Assembly (NCBI RefSeq): GCF_051195215.1
Contig: NZ_JBNAZM010000025.1
Location: 4,672-68,671 of the forward strand
Direction: 5' to 3'
DNA: 64,000 bases
Source: Arhodomonas sp051195215
Lineage (GTDB): Bacteria; Pseudomonadota; Gammaproteobacteria; Nitrococcales; Nitrococcaceae
Shown here: positions 42,793-52,087 of the stretch, in pieces
Layout: each line of letters begins with the position of its first letter
How positions within the stretch are numbered: position 1 is the first letter of the stretch
The notes under the pieces: model-generated
Database searches by the model: none
Told to the model about the DNA's origin: nothing
What the model saw: only the letters and a program-made list of their open reading frames with translations
Translations under genes and position numbers: made by a program

Positions 42793-42952
42793 TCCGATCA
42801 CAGGTCATGCCACCTGTCAGCGGCCTGTCGGGTGGCCCGGCTGCCGTTGTTGCGCGCACTCGACGTGAGCCTCACCACGCCTTCGCTCGCGCGCCTTGCC
42901 CCCGAACCGCTCTGGCGCTCTGACGCATGACAATACCTCTGAGACGACTAGT
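42788..42952 (+). mobile_element. chimeric ACTAATC element (165 bp)
   Basis: The left end (ACTAATCCGATCACAGG) is of subfamily 2, as in 51814-52062, while the right end (CAATACCTCTGAGACGACTAGT) is of subfamily 1. The two ends therefore pair poorly. Only the arm with the conserved core (TCGACGTGAGCC, CCACGCCTTCGCTCGCGCGCC, CCGAACCGCTC) remains; the other arm is missing. It lies between the paralog 1 and marR-type genes, which converge. Confidence 0.75.
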
Positions 42953-42972
42953 AGTAACTATTCGCCGCCTTT

Positions 42973-43013
42973 GACCTGCCCGTGGGCCCCGCATGGTGGC
43001 CCACGGGCAGGTC
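42973..43013 (-). terminator. hairpin at the 3' end of the MarR-like gene
   Basis: GACCTGCCCGTGGGCC and GGCCCACGGGCAGGTC form a perfect 16-bp stem with a 9-base loop, 42 bases past the stop. No T-run. Confidence 0.5.
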
Positions 43014-43054
43014 ATACCGTCACGCTCGCTGGTGGGCGTCTGCGTGGACCACGG

Positions 43055-43567
43055 TCATAGCGACGTGGCCGAGCGTGCGGCCTGGTCGTAGAGTCCGGAA
43101 AGCGCGCGCAGCTGCGTGGCGATGCGCTGCAGATCCTCGCTGCGGGCGCCGCCGAGGGCCTCCAGCGCTTCCACCAGGCAGGTTTCGCGGATGGCGCCGT
43201 AGCGCTCGCACACCTGCCGGCCCGCCTCGGTAATGGAGTACGCTGCCTCCTTGCCGCGCCGGCCGCCTTCCACCAGCTCCAGGCGCCGCAGCTTCTTCAG
43301 CGCGTAGTTCACCAGGTGCGTGTCCTCGATGTTGAGCAGCAGGCAGATGCCGGCGAGCGTCTTTTCGCGCCCGCGGTGGTTGACGTGATGCAGCACCAGG
43401 ACGTCCAGCGGTGACAGATCCGGCACGCCGGCGGCGGCGGCGCAGTGCACCATCCAGCGCTGGAAAGCGTGACTGGCGATGATCAGTGCGTACTCGAACT
43501 GGCTGAGTTCCCCGCCCCGCTCGGACATGAGATGGGCCGAGGAGACGATGGGTTCACGGCTGGGCAT
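43055..43567 (-). CDS. MarR-like winged-helix regulator
   Basis: 170 residues, cytoplasmic. The helical start LSQFEYALIIASHAFQRWMVH leads into a winged helix: LSPLDVLVLHHVNHRGREKT, recognition region LAGICLLLNIEDTHLVNYAL, wing RLELVEGGRRGKEAAYSITEAG. The C-terminal helices allow dimerisation. This form is found among putative MarR regulators beside periplasmic binding-protein or amino-acid catabolic genes. It sits between paralogs 1 and 2 of the binding-protein set and diverges from paralog 2 (274 bases between starts), so it may control them; no operator palindrome is evident by eye. Confidence 0.75.
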   Translation of the reverse strand: MPSREPIVSSAHLMSERGGELSQFEYALIIASHAFQRWMVHCAAAAGVPDLSPLDVLVLHHVNHRGREKTLAGICLLLNIEDTHLVNYALKKLRRLELVEGGRRGKEAAYSITEAGRQVCERYGAIRETCLVEALEALGGARSEDLQRIATQLRALSGLYDQAARSATSL

Positions 43568-43841
43568 GATCGAAGTACTCCATGACCGGTGATCGGGTGT
43601 TCCGTCCGGTTCTCGAATGGTTGCAGCGGTGCACGATGGCGGCCGTGCGTTCCCTACAGGATACGGCTATGGCGAGCAGTGACCAACGCCGGTGCCGGTG
43701 GGGGCCGGCGGTGGTCCGGCCGTGGCCGTGCGGGGGGGAGAGCCGTGTCCGGGTCGCTCTGGCTGAACGGCTGATGCTTGTGTATAACGTGCGCCCCTAA
43801 CGAACAACAACCGTAACCGTGAATCGAGAGGGGGCGACTGG

Positions 43842-45059
43842 ATGGCAATCAAGGGCGTGTTCGCCGGCGTGGCGCTGGCAACCGCGGGGCTGGTCAACGC
43901 CGGCGGGGCAGTGGCAGCCGTCTCCGACGGCGTCGTGCGCGTGCTCATCATCAGCGACATGAGCGGTGCCTATTCCGACAGCGGCGGGCAGGGCTCGGTC
44001 ACCGCCGCGGAGATGGCCGCGACGGCTCTCGGTGGCGAGGTCGCCGGCAGCCCCGTGGAAGTGATCACCGCGGACTCGAAGCTCGACCCGGAACATGCCC
44101 GCCGGACACTCAAGCGTATTCATGCCGATACCCCGGTGGATCTGGTCACCGGCCACCTGGCTTCGTCGGTGGGCCTGAAGCTGCAGGCATTCGCCGAGGA
44201 GCACGATATTGCCATCGTGCACAGCGGGCCATCCAGCACGGCATTCACCAATGAGTCGTGTTCCCCGGTGGCAGTGCAGTGGGGATTCGATACCAACGCC
44301 ACCGCGACCGCGACGGTGCGTGCCTCCATGCAGGAAGGCGCTCGGCGGTGGTATTTCCTCACCGCCGACGTCCCATTCGGGCATGATCTACAGGCGTCCG
44401 CCGCGGCGACGGTCGAGGACATGGGAGGCACCGTGGTGGGGCAAACACTGTTGCAGCAGCCCGTCGCCGACGCGCTCCCGGCGCTCGGGGCGGCGCTGGA
44501 GGCGGAGCCGGAGGTCATCGGCCTCGCCATGGGCGGCAGCGATCTGCACACGGCAATCCGCGGCGCCTACGAGGCGGGCGTGCAGCAGGCCGGCGTGACG
44601 CCGGTGGCGCTGGAGTTCTACATCAACGATATCCGCCGCCTGGGCCTATACGTCACCGCCGGGCTGCGTTATGCGACCAGCTTCTACTGGGATCGCAACG
44701 AGGCCACCCGGACGTGGTCGCAGCACTTTCAACGACTCCAGGGGGCAATGCCCACAATGCCACAGGCCGGCGTGTATTCCGCCACGCGACACTATCTGGA
44801 AACCGTGGACGCCATTGGCGAGGACAGCGCCGCAACGGTGGTCCCGGCCATGGGCGAGCGCCCGGTGGACGACGGGGTTTTCGCCAACGATGCGCATATC
44901 CGCGAAGACGGACGGATGGTGCACGACATGATGCTCGTGGAGGTCAAGAGCGCCCTCGACAGTCGTGGCGCCTGGAATTACCTCGACGTGCTGACCACCA
45001 TCCCCGGCGAGCAGGCGTTCCGGCCGATGACCGAGGGCCGTTGTCCCGGCGTTCACTGA
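43842..45059 (+). CDS. orphan branched-chain-type periplasmic binding protein, paralog 2
   Basis: 405 residues. Signal peptide to about AVAA-VSD, ribosome site GAGAGGGGG. Same fold and landmarks as the proteins at 41569 and 45472: VVRVLIISDMSGAYSDSGGQ, IVHSGPSSTAFTNESC, YATSFYWDRNEATRTWSQHF, and an end with FRPMTEGRCPG. The upstream leader shares an ACAACAACCGTAAC word with paralog 3 (ACAACAACCATAAC), showing that promoter or leader was duplicated with the gene. Ligand unknown; the family binds amino acids, amides, or aromatic acids. Confidence 0.82.
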   Translation: MAIKGVFAGVALATAGLVNAGGAVAAVSDGVVRVLIISDMSGAYSDSGGQGSVTAAEMAATALGGEVAGSPVEVITADSKLDPEHARRTLKRIHADTPVDLVTGHLASSVGLKLQAFAEEHDIAIVHSGPSSTAFTNESCSPVAVQWGFDTNATATATVRASMQEGARRWYFLTADVPFGHDLQASAAATVEDMGGTVVGQTLLQQPVADALPALGAALEAEPEVIGLAMGGSDLHTAIRGAYEAGVQQAGVTPVALEFYINDIRRLGLYVTAGLRYATSFYWDRNEATRTWSQHFQRLQGAMPTMPQAGVYSATRHYLETVDAIGEDSAATVVPAMGERPVDDGVFANDAHIREDGRMVHDMMLVEVKSALDSRGAWNYLDVLTTIPGEQAFRPMTEGRCPGVH

Positions 45060-45153
45060 GTGGTGTCGCCACTGCCGTTGCCATGGCCGGCCCGGGCGCG
45101 GTCGCCACAGCGCCCGAGGGGCTCCGGCGCGTGGCAATACCCGCGCTCGGGTT

Positions 45154-45419
45154 ACTAATCTTCTCAGAGGTATTGTCATGCGTCAGCCGGACTGTGCGCC
45201 GATGGGGCAAGGCGCGAGGCGCGCGGTGTAGCCGGGCTACATGAGCGGCGAGCAACGCAGACCCCATCGGCGCACAGTCCGGCCCGAAGGCAGCGCCACA
45301 GCGGCCCGGTGGCGGCGTTGCGCTCGCTTGACGTGACCCGGCCACGCCGGCGCGAGCGCGCCTTGCCCCCGAACCGCTCTGGCGCTCTGACACATGACAA
45401 TACCTCTGAGAAGATTAGT
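45154..45419 (+). mobile_element. intact ACTAATC element, subfamily 1 (266 bp, MITE-like)
   Basis: Terminal inverted repeats 45154-45186 and 45387-45419 differ at one position. It is the reverse complement of 31870-32135 with only a handful of changes, and its first arm (GCCGGACTGTGCGCCGATGG side) is fully paired. TA flanks both ends. It separates paralogs 2 and 3 of the binding proteins in a 412-base gap, 95 bases after one stop and about 50 before the next ATG; a transcript crossing it would be highly folded. Confidence 0.85.
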
Positions 45420-45471
45420 AATATTGTCATCGGTCGCACAACAACCATAACGACCTGCACAAGGAGGGGCC

Positions 45472-46671
45472 ATGGACGTGAACAGGCTTCGCGCACTGGC
45501 TGCGGGCATCTGCCTGCTATTGCCGCTGTCCGCAACGGGCACTGTATCCGACGACGTCGTGCGTGTCGGTGTCATTACCGATCTCCACGGGATCTACTCG
45601 GACTGGGGCGGACCGGGCATCGTCACCGCCGCAGAGATGGCCGTCGAGGATGTCGGTGGCGCGGTTGGCGGCAATCCCGTAGAGATCGTCGTGCGTGACG
45701 ACGATCTGGACCCGGAACGGGCCGTTGCCGCAGCAGAGAAACTGCACCGGGACGAACCCCTGGACATGATCATCGGCCCGGTGGGCTCGGAGGTGGCGAT
45801 CGCGCTGCAACAGTGGGCAGCGGAACGGGATATCGTCACGCTCACCAGCGGGGCGGCGTCCACCGCGCTCACCGGCGACGCCTGTACACGGACCGGCATC
45901 CACTGGAGTTACGACACGCGCGCACTCGCGGCGGGCAATATTGCGCCGCGCGTTACGGCCGGTGCCGACCGCTGGTATTTCGTTACCGCCGACAATGCCT
46001 TTGGCCACATCCTCGAGCGGCAGGTCTCCGCGGCGGTGGAGCACCACGGTGGTGAGGTGCTGGGGAACGTGCTCGCTCCCCACGAGAGTCGCAACTTCGC
46101 CCCCGAGATTCAGGAAGCGATGGCCTCCGGAGCCAACGTGGTGGCGTTCGCCAATGCGGGCGAGGATGCCCAGCGCGCGATCCGGCAGGCCTATGAGCTG
46201 GGCATGGCGCAGAACGGCCAGCAGATGGTGGGGCTGCTGTTGTTCCTCACGGATATTCGCAGTCTCGGCATCTATCTCACCGAGGGGTTGCGATTCACCA
46301 CCGCCTTCTACTGGAACCGCAACGCGGCGAGCCGCGAGTGGTCGCGGCGCTTTTTCGACCGCACCGGCACCATGCCCACCATGGCGCAGGCGGGGACGTA
46401 CTCGGCGGTTCGCCATTATCTGGATGCGGTGGCGGCGCTGGCTGACGATGCGGGCACCGCCGTGGTCGAGCGCATGAAGGCGACGCCGGTGAACGACTTT
46501 TTCGCCCGCGATGGCCACATTCGCGCCGACGGCCGCATGGTGCACGATATGTACCGGGTGGAGGTGAAGGCCCCGGACGAGGCCGAAGGCGCCTGGGACT
46601 ACCTGCGCGTGGTGCGCACGATTCCGGGGGAAGAAGCTTTCGGGGCGCCCGGCAGCGGATGTGCTGAATAG
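45472..46671 (+). CDS. orphan branched-chain-type periplasmic binding protein, paralog 3
   Basis: 399 residues. Start at 45472 with AAGGAGGGG upstream. Signal peptide to about SATG-TVS. Landmarks match the other two: VVRVGVITDLHGIYSDWGGP, TLTSGAASTALTGDACTRTG, FTTAFYWNRNAASREWSRRF, and IPGEEAFGAPGSGCAE at the end. A Cys pair (DAC near 130 and the final Cys) parallels the others (EAC and SRC or GRC near the C-terminus), suggesting a conserved disulfide. No transporter partner follows; the next gene is convergent clpB. Confidence 0.82.
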   Translation: MDVNRLRALAAGICLLLPLSATGTVSDDVVRVGVITDLHGIYSDWGGPGIVTAAEMAVEDVGGAVGGNPVEIVVRDDDLDPERAVAAAEKLHRDEPLDMIIGPVGSEVAIALQQWAAERDIVTLTSGAASTALTGDACTRTGIHWSYDTRALAAGNIAPRVTAGADRWYFVTADNAFGHILERQVSAAVEHHGGEVLGNVLAPHESRNFAPEIQEAMASGANVVAFANAGEDAQRAIRQAYELGMAQNGQQMVGLLLFLTDIRSLGIYLTEGLRFTTAFYWNRNAASREWSRRFFDRTGTMPTMAQAGTYSAVRHYLDAVAALADDAGTAVVERMKATPVNDFFARDGHIRADGRMVHDMYRVEVKAPDEAEGAWDYLRVVRTIPGEEAFGAPGSGCAE

Positions 46672-46781
46672 GCCAGAGGCGTGCCTACCGCCGCGGCGCT
46701 TGCCGGTGCAGGGGGAGTCCCTGCCAGCCGCTCCGAGATGGTTGCGCCGTGGTAGCGCTGCCGCCGCAAATCCGCCGGTGT

Positions 46782-46818
46782 CCCACGGGCACCGCCCGCA
46801 TCGGGCGGTGCCCGTGGG
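46782..46818. terminator. strong hairpin between paralog 3 and clpB
   Basis: A perfect 17-bp stem (CCCACGGGCACCGCCCG with its complement) and a CAT loop. It stands between convergent genes and probably ends both transcripts, though neither side has a T-run. Confidence 0.55.
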
Positions 46819-46827
46819 CCCGGTTGC

Positions 46828-49428
<2,601 letters not shown>

Positions 49429-49474
49429 GAGCGGTAGACCTCGTCGGAAAAGTCGAATGCGTATCTGGGGGTGA

Positions 49475-49503
49475 AGATGGGGGATTGGGGCGGGGATTCC
49501 AAC
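49475..49503 (-). promoter_or_regulatory. sigma32 heat-shock promoter of clpB
   Basis: On the minus strand GTTGGAA, a 14-base spacer and CCCCATCT. This matches the heat-shock consensus CTTGAAA-N13/14-CCCCATnT in 5 of 7 and all defined -10 positions. Expected start near 49468, giving a leader of about 40 bases. Confidence 0.65.
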
Positions 49504-49507
49504 TCGC

Positions 49508-49548
49508 GCGAGTGAGTTGCAAGTTCCGAGTAGCAAGTTCAAAGGGGG
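49508..49548. repeat. CAAGTT-type short repeats
   Basis: GAGTTGCAAGTTCCGAGTAG, then CAAGTTCAAAGG: the same words as at 13096-13196, directly upstream of the clpB promoter. Confidence 0.45.
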
Positions 49549-49790
49549 AGGGTCGTGCCGTACGCCCCACGGCTCGCATGGATACATGGTGCCTGCGGCA
49601 TCGAACTTTCCTCTTGAGACTCTTATCTAACATCCCTTACTAGCCGGGACCGAGCCATCGTGACGCAACCGCACGGTCTGACGTATGGCCCTCGGCCGTG
49701 ATGGATCATGCCGGCCGCGGCGCACTTCGCATCGACCGCCCGCTGCGGTTGGCGAGCGCGCCAGTAGTTGACCTACATCGCGCCTGGAAT

Positions 49791-49821
49791 GTCGGCCAGC
49801 GCTTCGCGCTCGCCAACCTAC
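49791..49821 (-). repeat. GTAGGTTGG-type palindrome
   Basis: Read on the minus strand: GTAGGTTGGCGAGCGC, GAA, then GCGCTGGCCGAC. A REP-like hairpin of the same class as those at 51615 and 63003-63175. Confidence 0.5.
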
Positions 49822-49877
49822 GACGATGCTGCCTCGTTAGCGACGCGACATCGCGCCGCCGGACGGCGGGGCGGAGG

Positions 49878-49910
49878 CTTTCAACTTTGAACTTTCACCT
49901 TGATTCTCGC
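49878..49910. repeat. CAACTTTGAACTTT short repeats
   Basis: CTTTCAACTTTGAACTTTCA sits at the very end of the LysR gene and overlaps its last codons, so this repeat class extends the reading frame of the gene by a few residues. Confidence 0.35.
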
Positions 49911-50836
49911 GACTCGCGCGTGAGTCGCGTCCACGCCCACGGCGGCGCGCCGTCGCCGAAGCGCTCGAGCAGAAAGTCGATGAACGCGCGCACCTTGGCG
50001 GGGACGTGGCGCGTGTAGGGGTAGACGGCGTGGATGGCGAGCTCGGGGCCGCGGTGGTCGGGGAACAGGCGCACCAGCTCGCCGGCGCGCACGGCACGGT
50101 AGGCGATGAAATCCGGTGTGACGATGATGCCCACGCCTGCGCGTGCCGCGTCCACCAGCATCTCGCCGTTGTTGATCCGCACGCGGCCGGTGACCGGCAC
50201 GCGGTGGACGGTGCCGTCCGGCGCCGTGAGCTGCCATTCCCGTGGTGGCCGGGCGTACGCGTAGATCAGGCCGTGGTGCGTTGCCAGTTCCCGGGGATGA
50301 TCCGGACGGCCATGGCGGTCGAGGTAGTCGGGCGAGGCGCAGACCCAGCTCTCGCAAGGCGCGATGCGCCGGGCGATGAGGCTGGAGTCCTCGAGCGCGC
50401 TGATGCGTATGGAGAGGTCGTAGCCCTCCTCGACCAGGTCCACGAAGCGGTCGCCCAGGGTCACGTCCACGCTGAGCTCGGGGTAGCGCGCGAGGAATTC
50501 AGGCAGCGCCGGTGAAAGGTGTCCCAGCGCGAACGAGACGGGGACGTTGATGCACAACCGCCCGCGGGGGCGCGCCTGGAGATCGCCCACGGTGCGCTCG
50601 GCGTCGGCGAGATCCTCGATAATGCGGCTCGCGCGCTCGTAGAAGCGAATCCCCGGTTCGGTCAGGTGCAGTTGCCGGGTGCTCCGGTTGAACAGGCGCA
50701 CCCCCAGGTGCCGCTCCAGGGCCTGGATCTGCTTGCTCACCACGGATTTCGACACGGCGAGCCGCTCCGCGGCAACGGTGAAGCTGCCCTCGTCGGCAAC
50801 GCGGATGAAGGCCTGCATGGCTGCCAGCCGGTCCAT
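49895..50836 (-). CDS. LysR-family transcriptional regulator
   Basis: 313 residues from the ATG at 50836, which has GGAGGT seven bases upstream; an in-frame extension of 37 residues is rejected. Winged helix-turn-helix near 1-60 with SFTVAAERLAVSKSVVSKQI, then the effector-binding domain (about 90-295). It matches the large group of LysR proteins that begin MDRLxAMQAFxRVxExGSF and often sit divergent from quinone reductases or other redox genes. Here it diverges from wrbA, its likely target. The C-terminal SRESRESR-like tail is encoded by repetitive sequence and may be variable. Confidence 0.88.
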   Translation of the reverse strand: MDRLAAMQAFIRVADEGSFTVAAERLAVSKSVVSKQIQALERHLGVRLFNRSTRQLHLTEPGIRFYERASRIIEDLADAERTVGDLQARPRGRLCINVPVSFALGHLSPALPEFLARYPELSVDVTLGDRFVDLVEEGYDLSIRISALEDSSLIARRIAPCESWVCASPDYLDRHGRPDHPRELATHHGLIYAYARPPREWQLTAPDGTVHRVPVTGRVRINNGEMLVDAARAGVGIIVTPDFIAYRAVRAGELVRLFPDHRGPELAIHAVYPYTRHVPAKVRAFIDFLLERFGDGAPPWAWTRLTRESRESR

Positions 50837-50865
50837 GAACGATACCTCCGCGTGGTTTGTTTCTA

Positions 50866-50880
50866 ATATTGCAACAGTAT
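50866..50880. promoter_or_regulatory. candidate LysR operator (T-N11-A dyad)
   Basis: ATATTGCAACAGTAT is an imperfect dyad with the T-N11-A spacing of LysR sites, placed between the divergent lysR and wrbA starts (84 bases before the wrbA ATG). Confidence 0.5.
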
Positions 50881-50963
50881 GTTCGCTTTCGCCGGGATTG
50901 TCTCTGTCAGTGATTTCTCTAGGCTCGGTACTCGGCATTCGAACCACTAGGGAGGAAACAGCG

Positions 50964-51566
50964 ATGACCCGTGTATTGGTGCTTTACTACAGCATGTACA
51001 GCCACATCGAACGCCTGGCCGAAGAAGTCGCCACCGGTGCCCGCGAGGCGGGCGATGTCGAGGTCGTGGTCAAGCGCGTGCCGGAGACCATGCCGGAAGA
51101 GGCCGCCCGTGCGGCTGGCGCGAGCTACGACCGTACGGTACCCGAGGCGACCCCGGCGGAGCTCGCCGACTATGACGCAGTGATCTTCGGCACGCCCACC
51201 CGGTTCGGGAACATGGCCGGGCAGATGCGTACGTTCCTGGACCAGACCGGCGGCCTCTGGGCGAGCGGAGCGCTGGTGGGCAAGGTCGCGAGCGTGTTCA
51301 CCTCCACCGGTACCGGTGCGGGCAACGAGAGCACGATCCTGAGCACGTGGCCGACGCTGGCGCACCACGGCATGGTGATCGTGGGGCTTCCGTACGCCAA
51401 GGGACAGGAGCTTTTCGACATCAGCGAGACCCGCGGCGGCTCGCCGTACGGGGCAGCCACCCTCGCCGGCGGCGACGGTAGCCGGCAGCCGAGTGACAAG
51501 GAGCTATCCCTGGCCCGCGCCCAGGGCCGGCATGTCACCGAGATCGCGGCGAAGCTCGCCGGGTGA
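50964..51566 (+). CDS. wrbA: NAD(P)H:quinone oxidoreductase WrbA
   Basis: 200-residue flavodoxin-fold FMN enzyme that reduces quinones by two electrons, avoiding semiquinone radicals. The FMN phosphate loop LYYSMYSHIERLA, the GTPTRFGNMAGQMRTFLDQT block and the GSPYGAATLAGGDGSRQPS segment are all typical of WrbA. The ATG at 50964 has GGAGGAAA upstream. It is probably controlled by the divergent LysR regulator and followed only by repeats before a convergent TonB receptor gene. Confidence 0.95.
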   Translation: MTRVLVLYYSMYSHIERLAEEVATGAREAGDVEVVVKRVPETMPEEAARAAGASYDRTVPEATPAELADYDAVIFGTPTRFGNMAGQMRTFLDQTGGLWASGALVGKVASVFTSTGTGAGNESTILSTWPTLAHHGMVIVGLPYAKGQELFDISETRGGSPYGAATLAGGDGSRQPSDKELSLARAQGRHVTEIAAKLAG

Positions 51567-51614
51567 TCCGTGACGGCGCAGCGCCTGGTTCGCCCTGCGG
51601 GGCGGTGTCAGGCC

Positions 51615-51650
51615 GTAGGTCGGGAACCGCCGTCAGGCGGTACCCGACAT
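51615..51650 (+). repeat. GTAGGTCGG-type palindrome
   Basis: GTAGGTCGGGAACCGCC, GTCA, then GGCGGTACCCGACAT: a 13-bp stem with one mismatch, 49 bases past the wrbA stop. REP-like class. Confidence 0.55.
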
Positions 51651-51737
51651 GGATCGGGGGAACCGGCAGAGGTCGGCGGCAGGGTGCGCCCGGCCTCTGC
51701 GAATTGCTCTGCATGTGGGACAGCGTGATACGCGGGG

Positions 51738-51795
51738 AAGAACACAAAGCGCACGAAAGGGCGACAAAGCGTGCAAAGGGCGTCAAACGCCGTTT
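51738..51795. repeat. ACAAAG-type tandem-like repeat
   Basis: AACACAAAGCGCACGAAAGG, then GCGACAAAGCGTGCAAAGGG and CGTCAAACGCC: about 11-base units, degenerate, with steady A-rich cores. It lies between wrbA and the element at 51814. Confidence 0.5.
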
Positions 51796-51813
51796 CGTCC
51801 TCGTGAGCCTGTT

Positions 51814-52062
51814 ACTAATCCGATCACAGGTAATGCCACATGTCAGCGAGCCTGTCGGGCGTTCTCGCAAGGCGAAGCGCTACATGAGCGACGAGCAACG
51901 CCGCGAGAGCGCCCGACAGGCTCGCCCGAAGGGAGCGCTTGTGCGGCCCGGCTGCGGCGTTGCGCTCACTCGACGTGAGCCTTGCCACGCCTTCGCTCGC
52001 GCGCCTGGCAGCCGAATCGCACAAGCGCTCTGACACGTGGCATTACCTGTGATCGGATTAGT
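51814..52062 (+). mobile_element. intact ACTAATC element, subfamily 2 (249 bp, MITE-like)
   Basis: 33-bp terminal inverted repeats beginning ACTAATCCGATCACAGG (51814-51846 and 52030-52062), one mismatch. The first arm has a 22-bp stem (CGAGCCTGTCGGGCG and on) with one mismatch. The second arm is closed by AGCGCTTGTGCGG and TCGCACAAGCGCT. Stem sequences differ from subfamily 1, but loop words are shared (GCTACATGAGCG, ACGTGAGCC, CCACGCCTTCG). TA flanks both ends. It sits between convergent wrbA and TonB-receptor genes, 25 bases past the latter's stop. Confidence 0.85.
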
Positions 52063-52087
52063 AGTTCCCGATGTCGCCCCGGTACGG

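Larger units (their letters stand above)
49504..49894. other. non-coding interval with mixed short repeats
   Basis: About 390 bases between clpB promoter and the LysR gene end, without a supportable gene. It contains CAAGTT-type repeats at both ends and one GTAGGTTGG-type palindrome in the middle. Confidence 0.5.

Noticed and set aside
41569..46671. Complete branched-chain amino-acid ABC transporter
   Set aside because: Only binding proteins are present; neither permease nor ATPase genes occur between or beside them.
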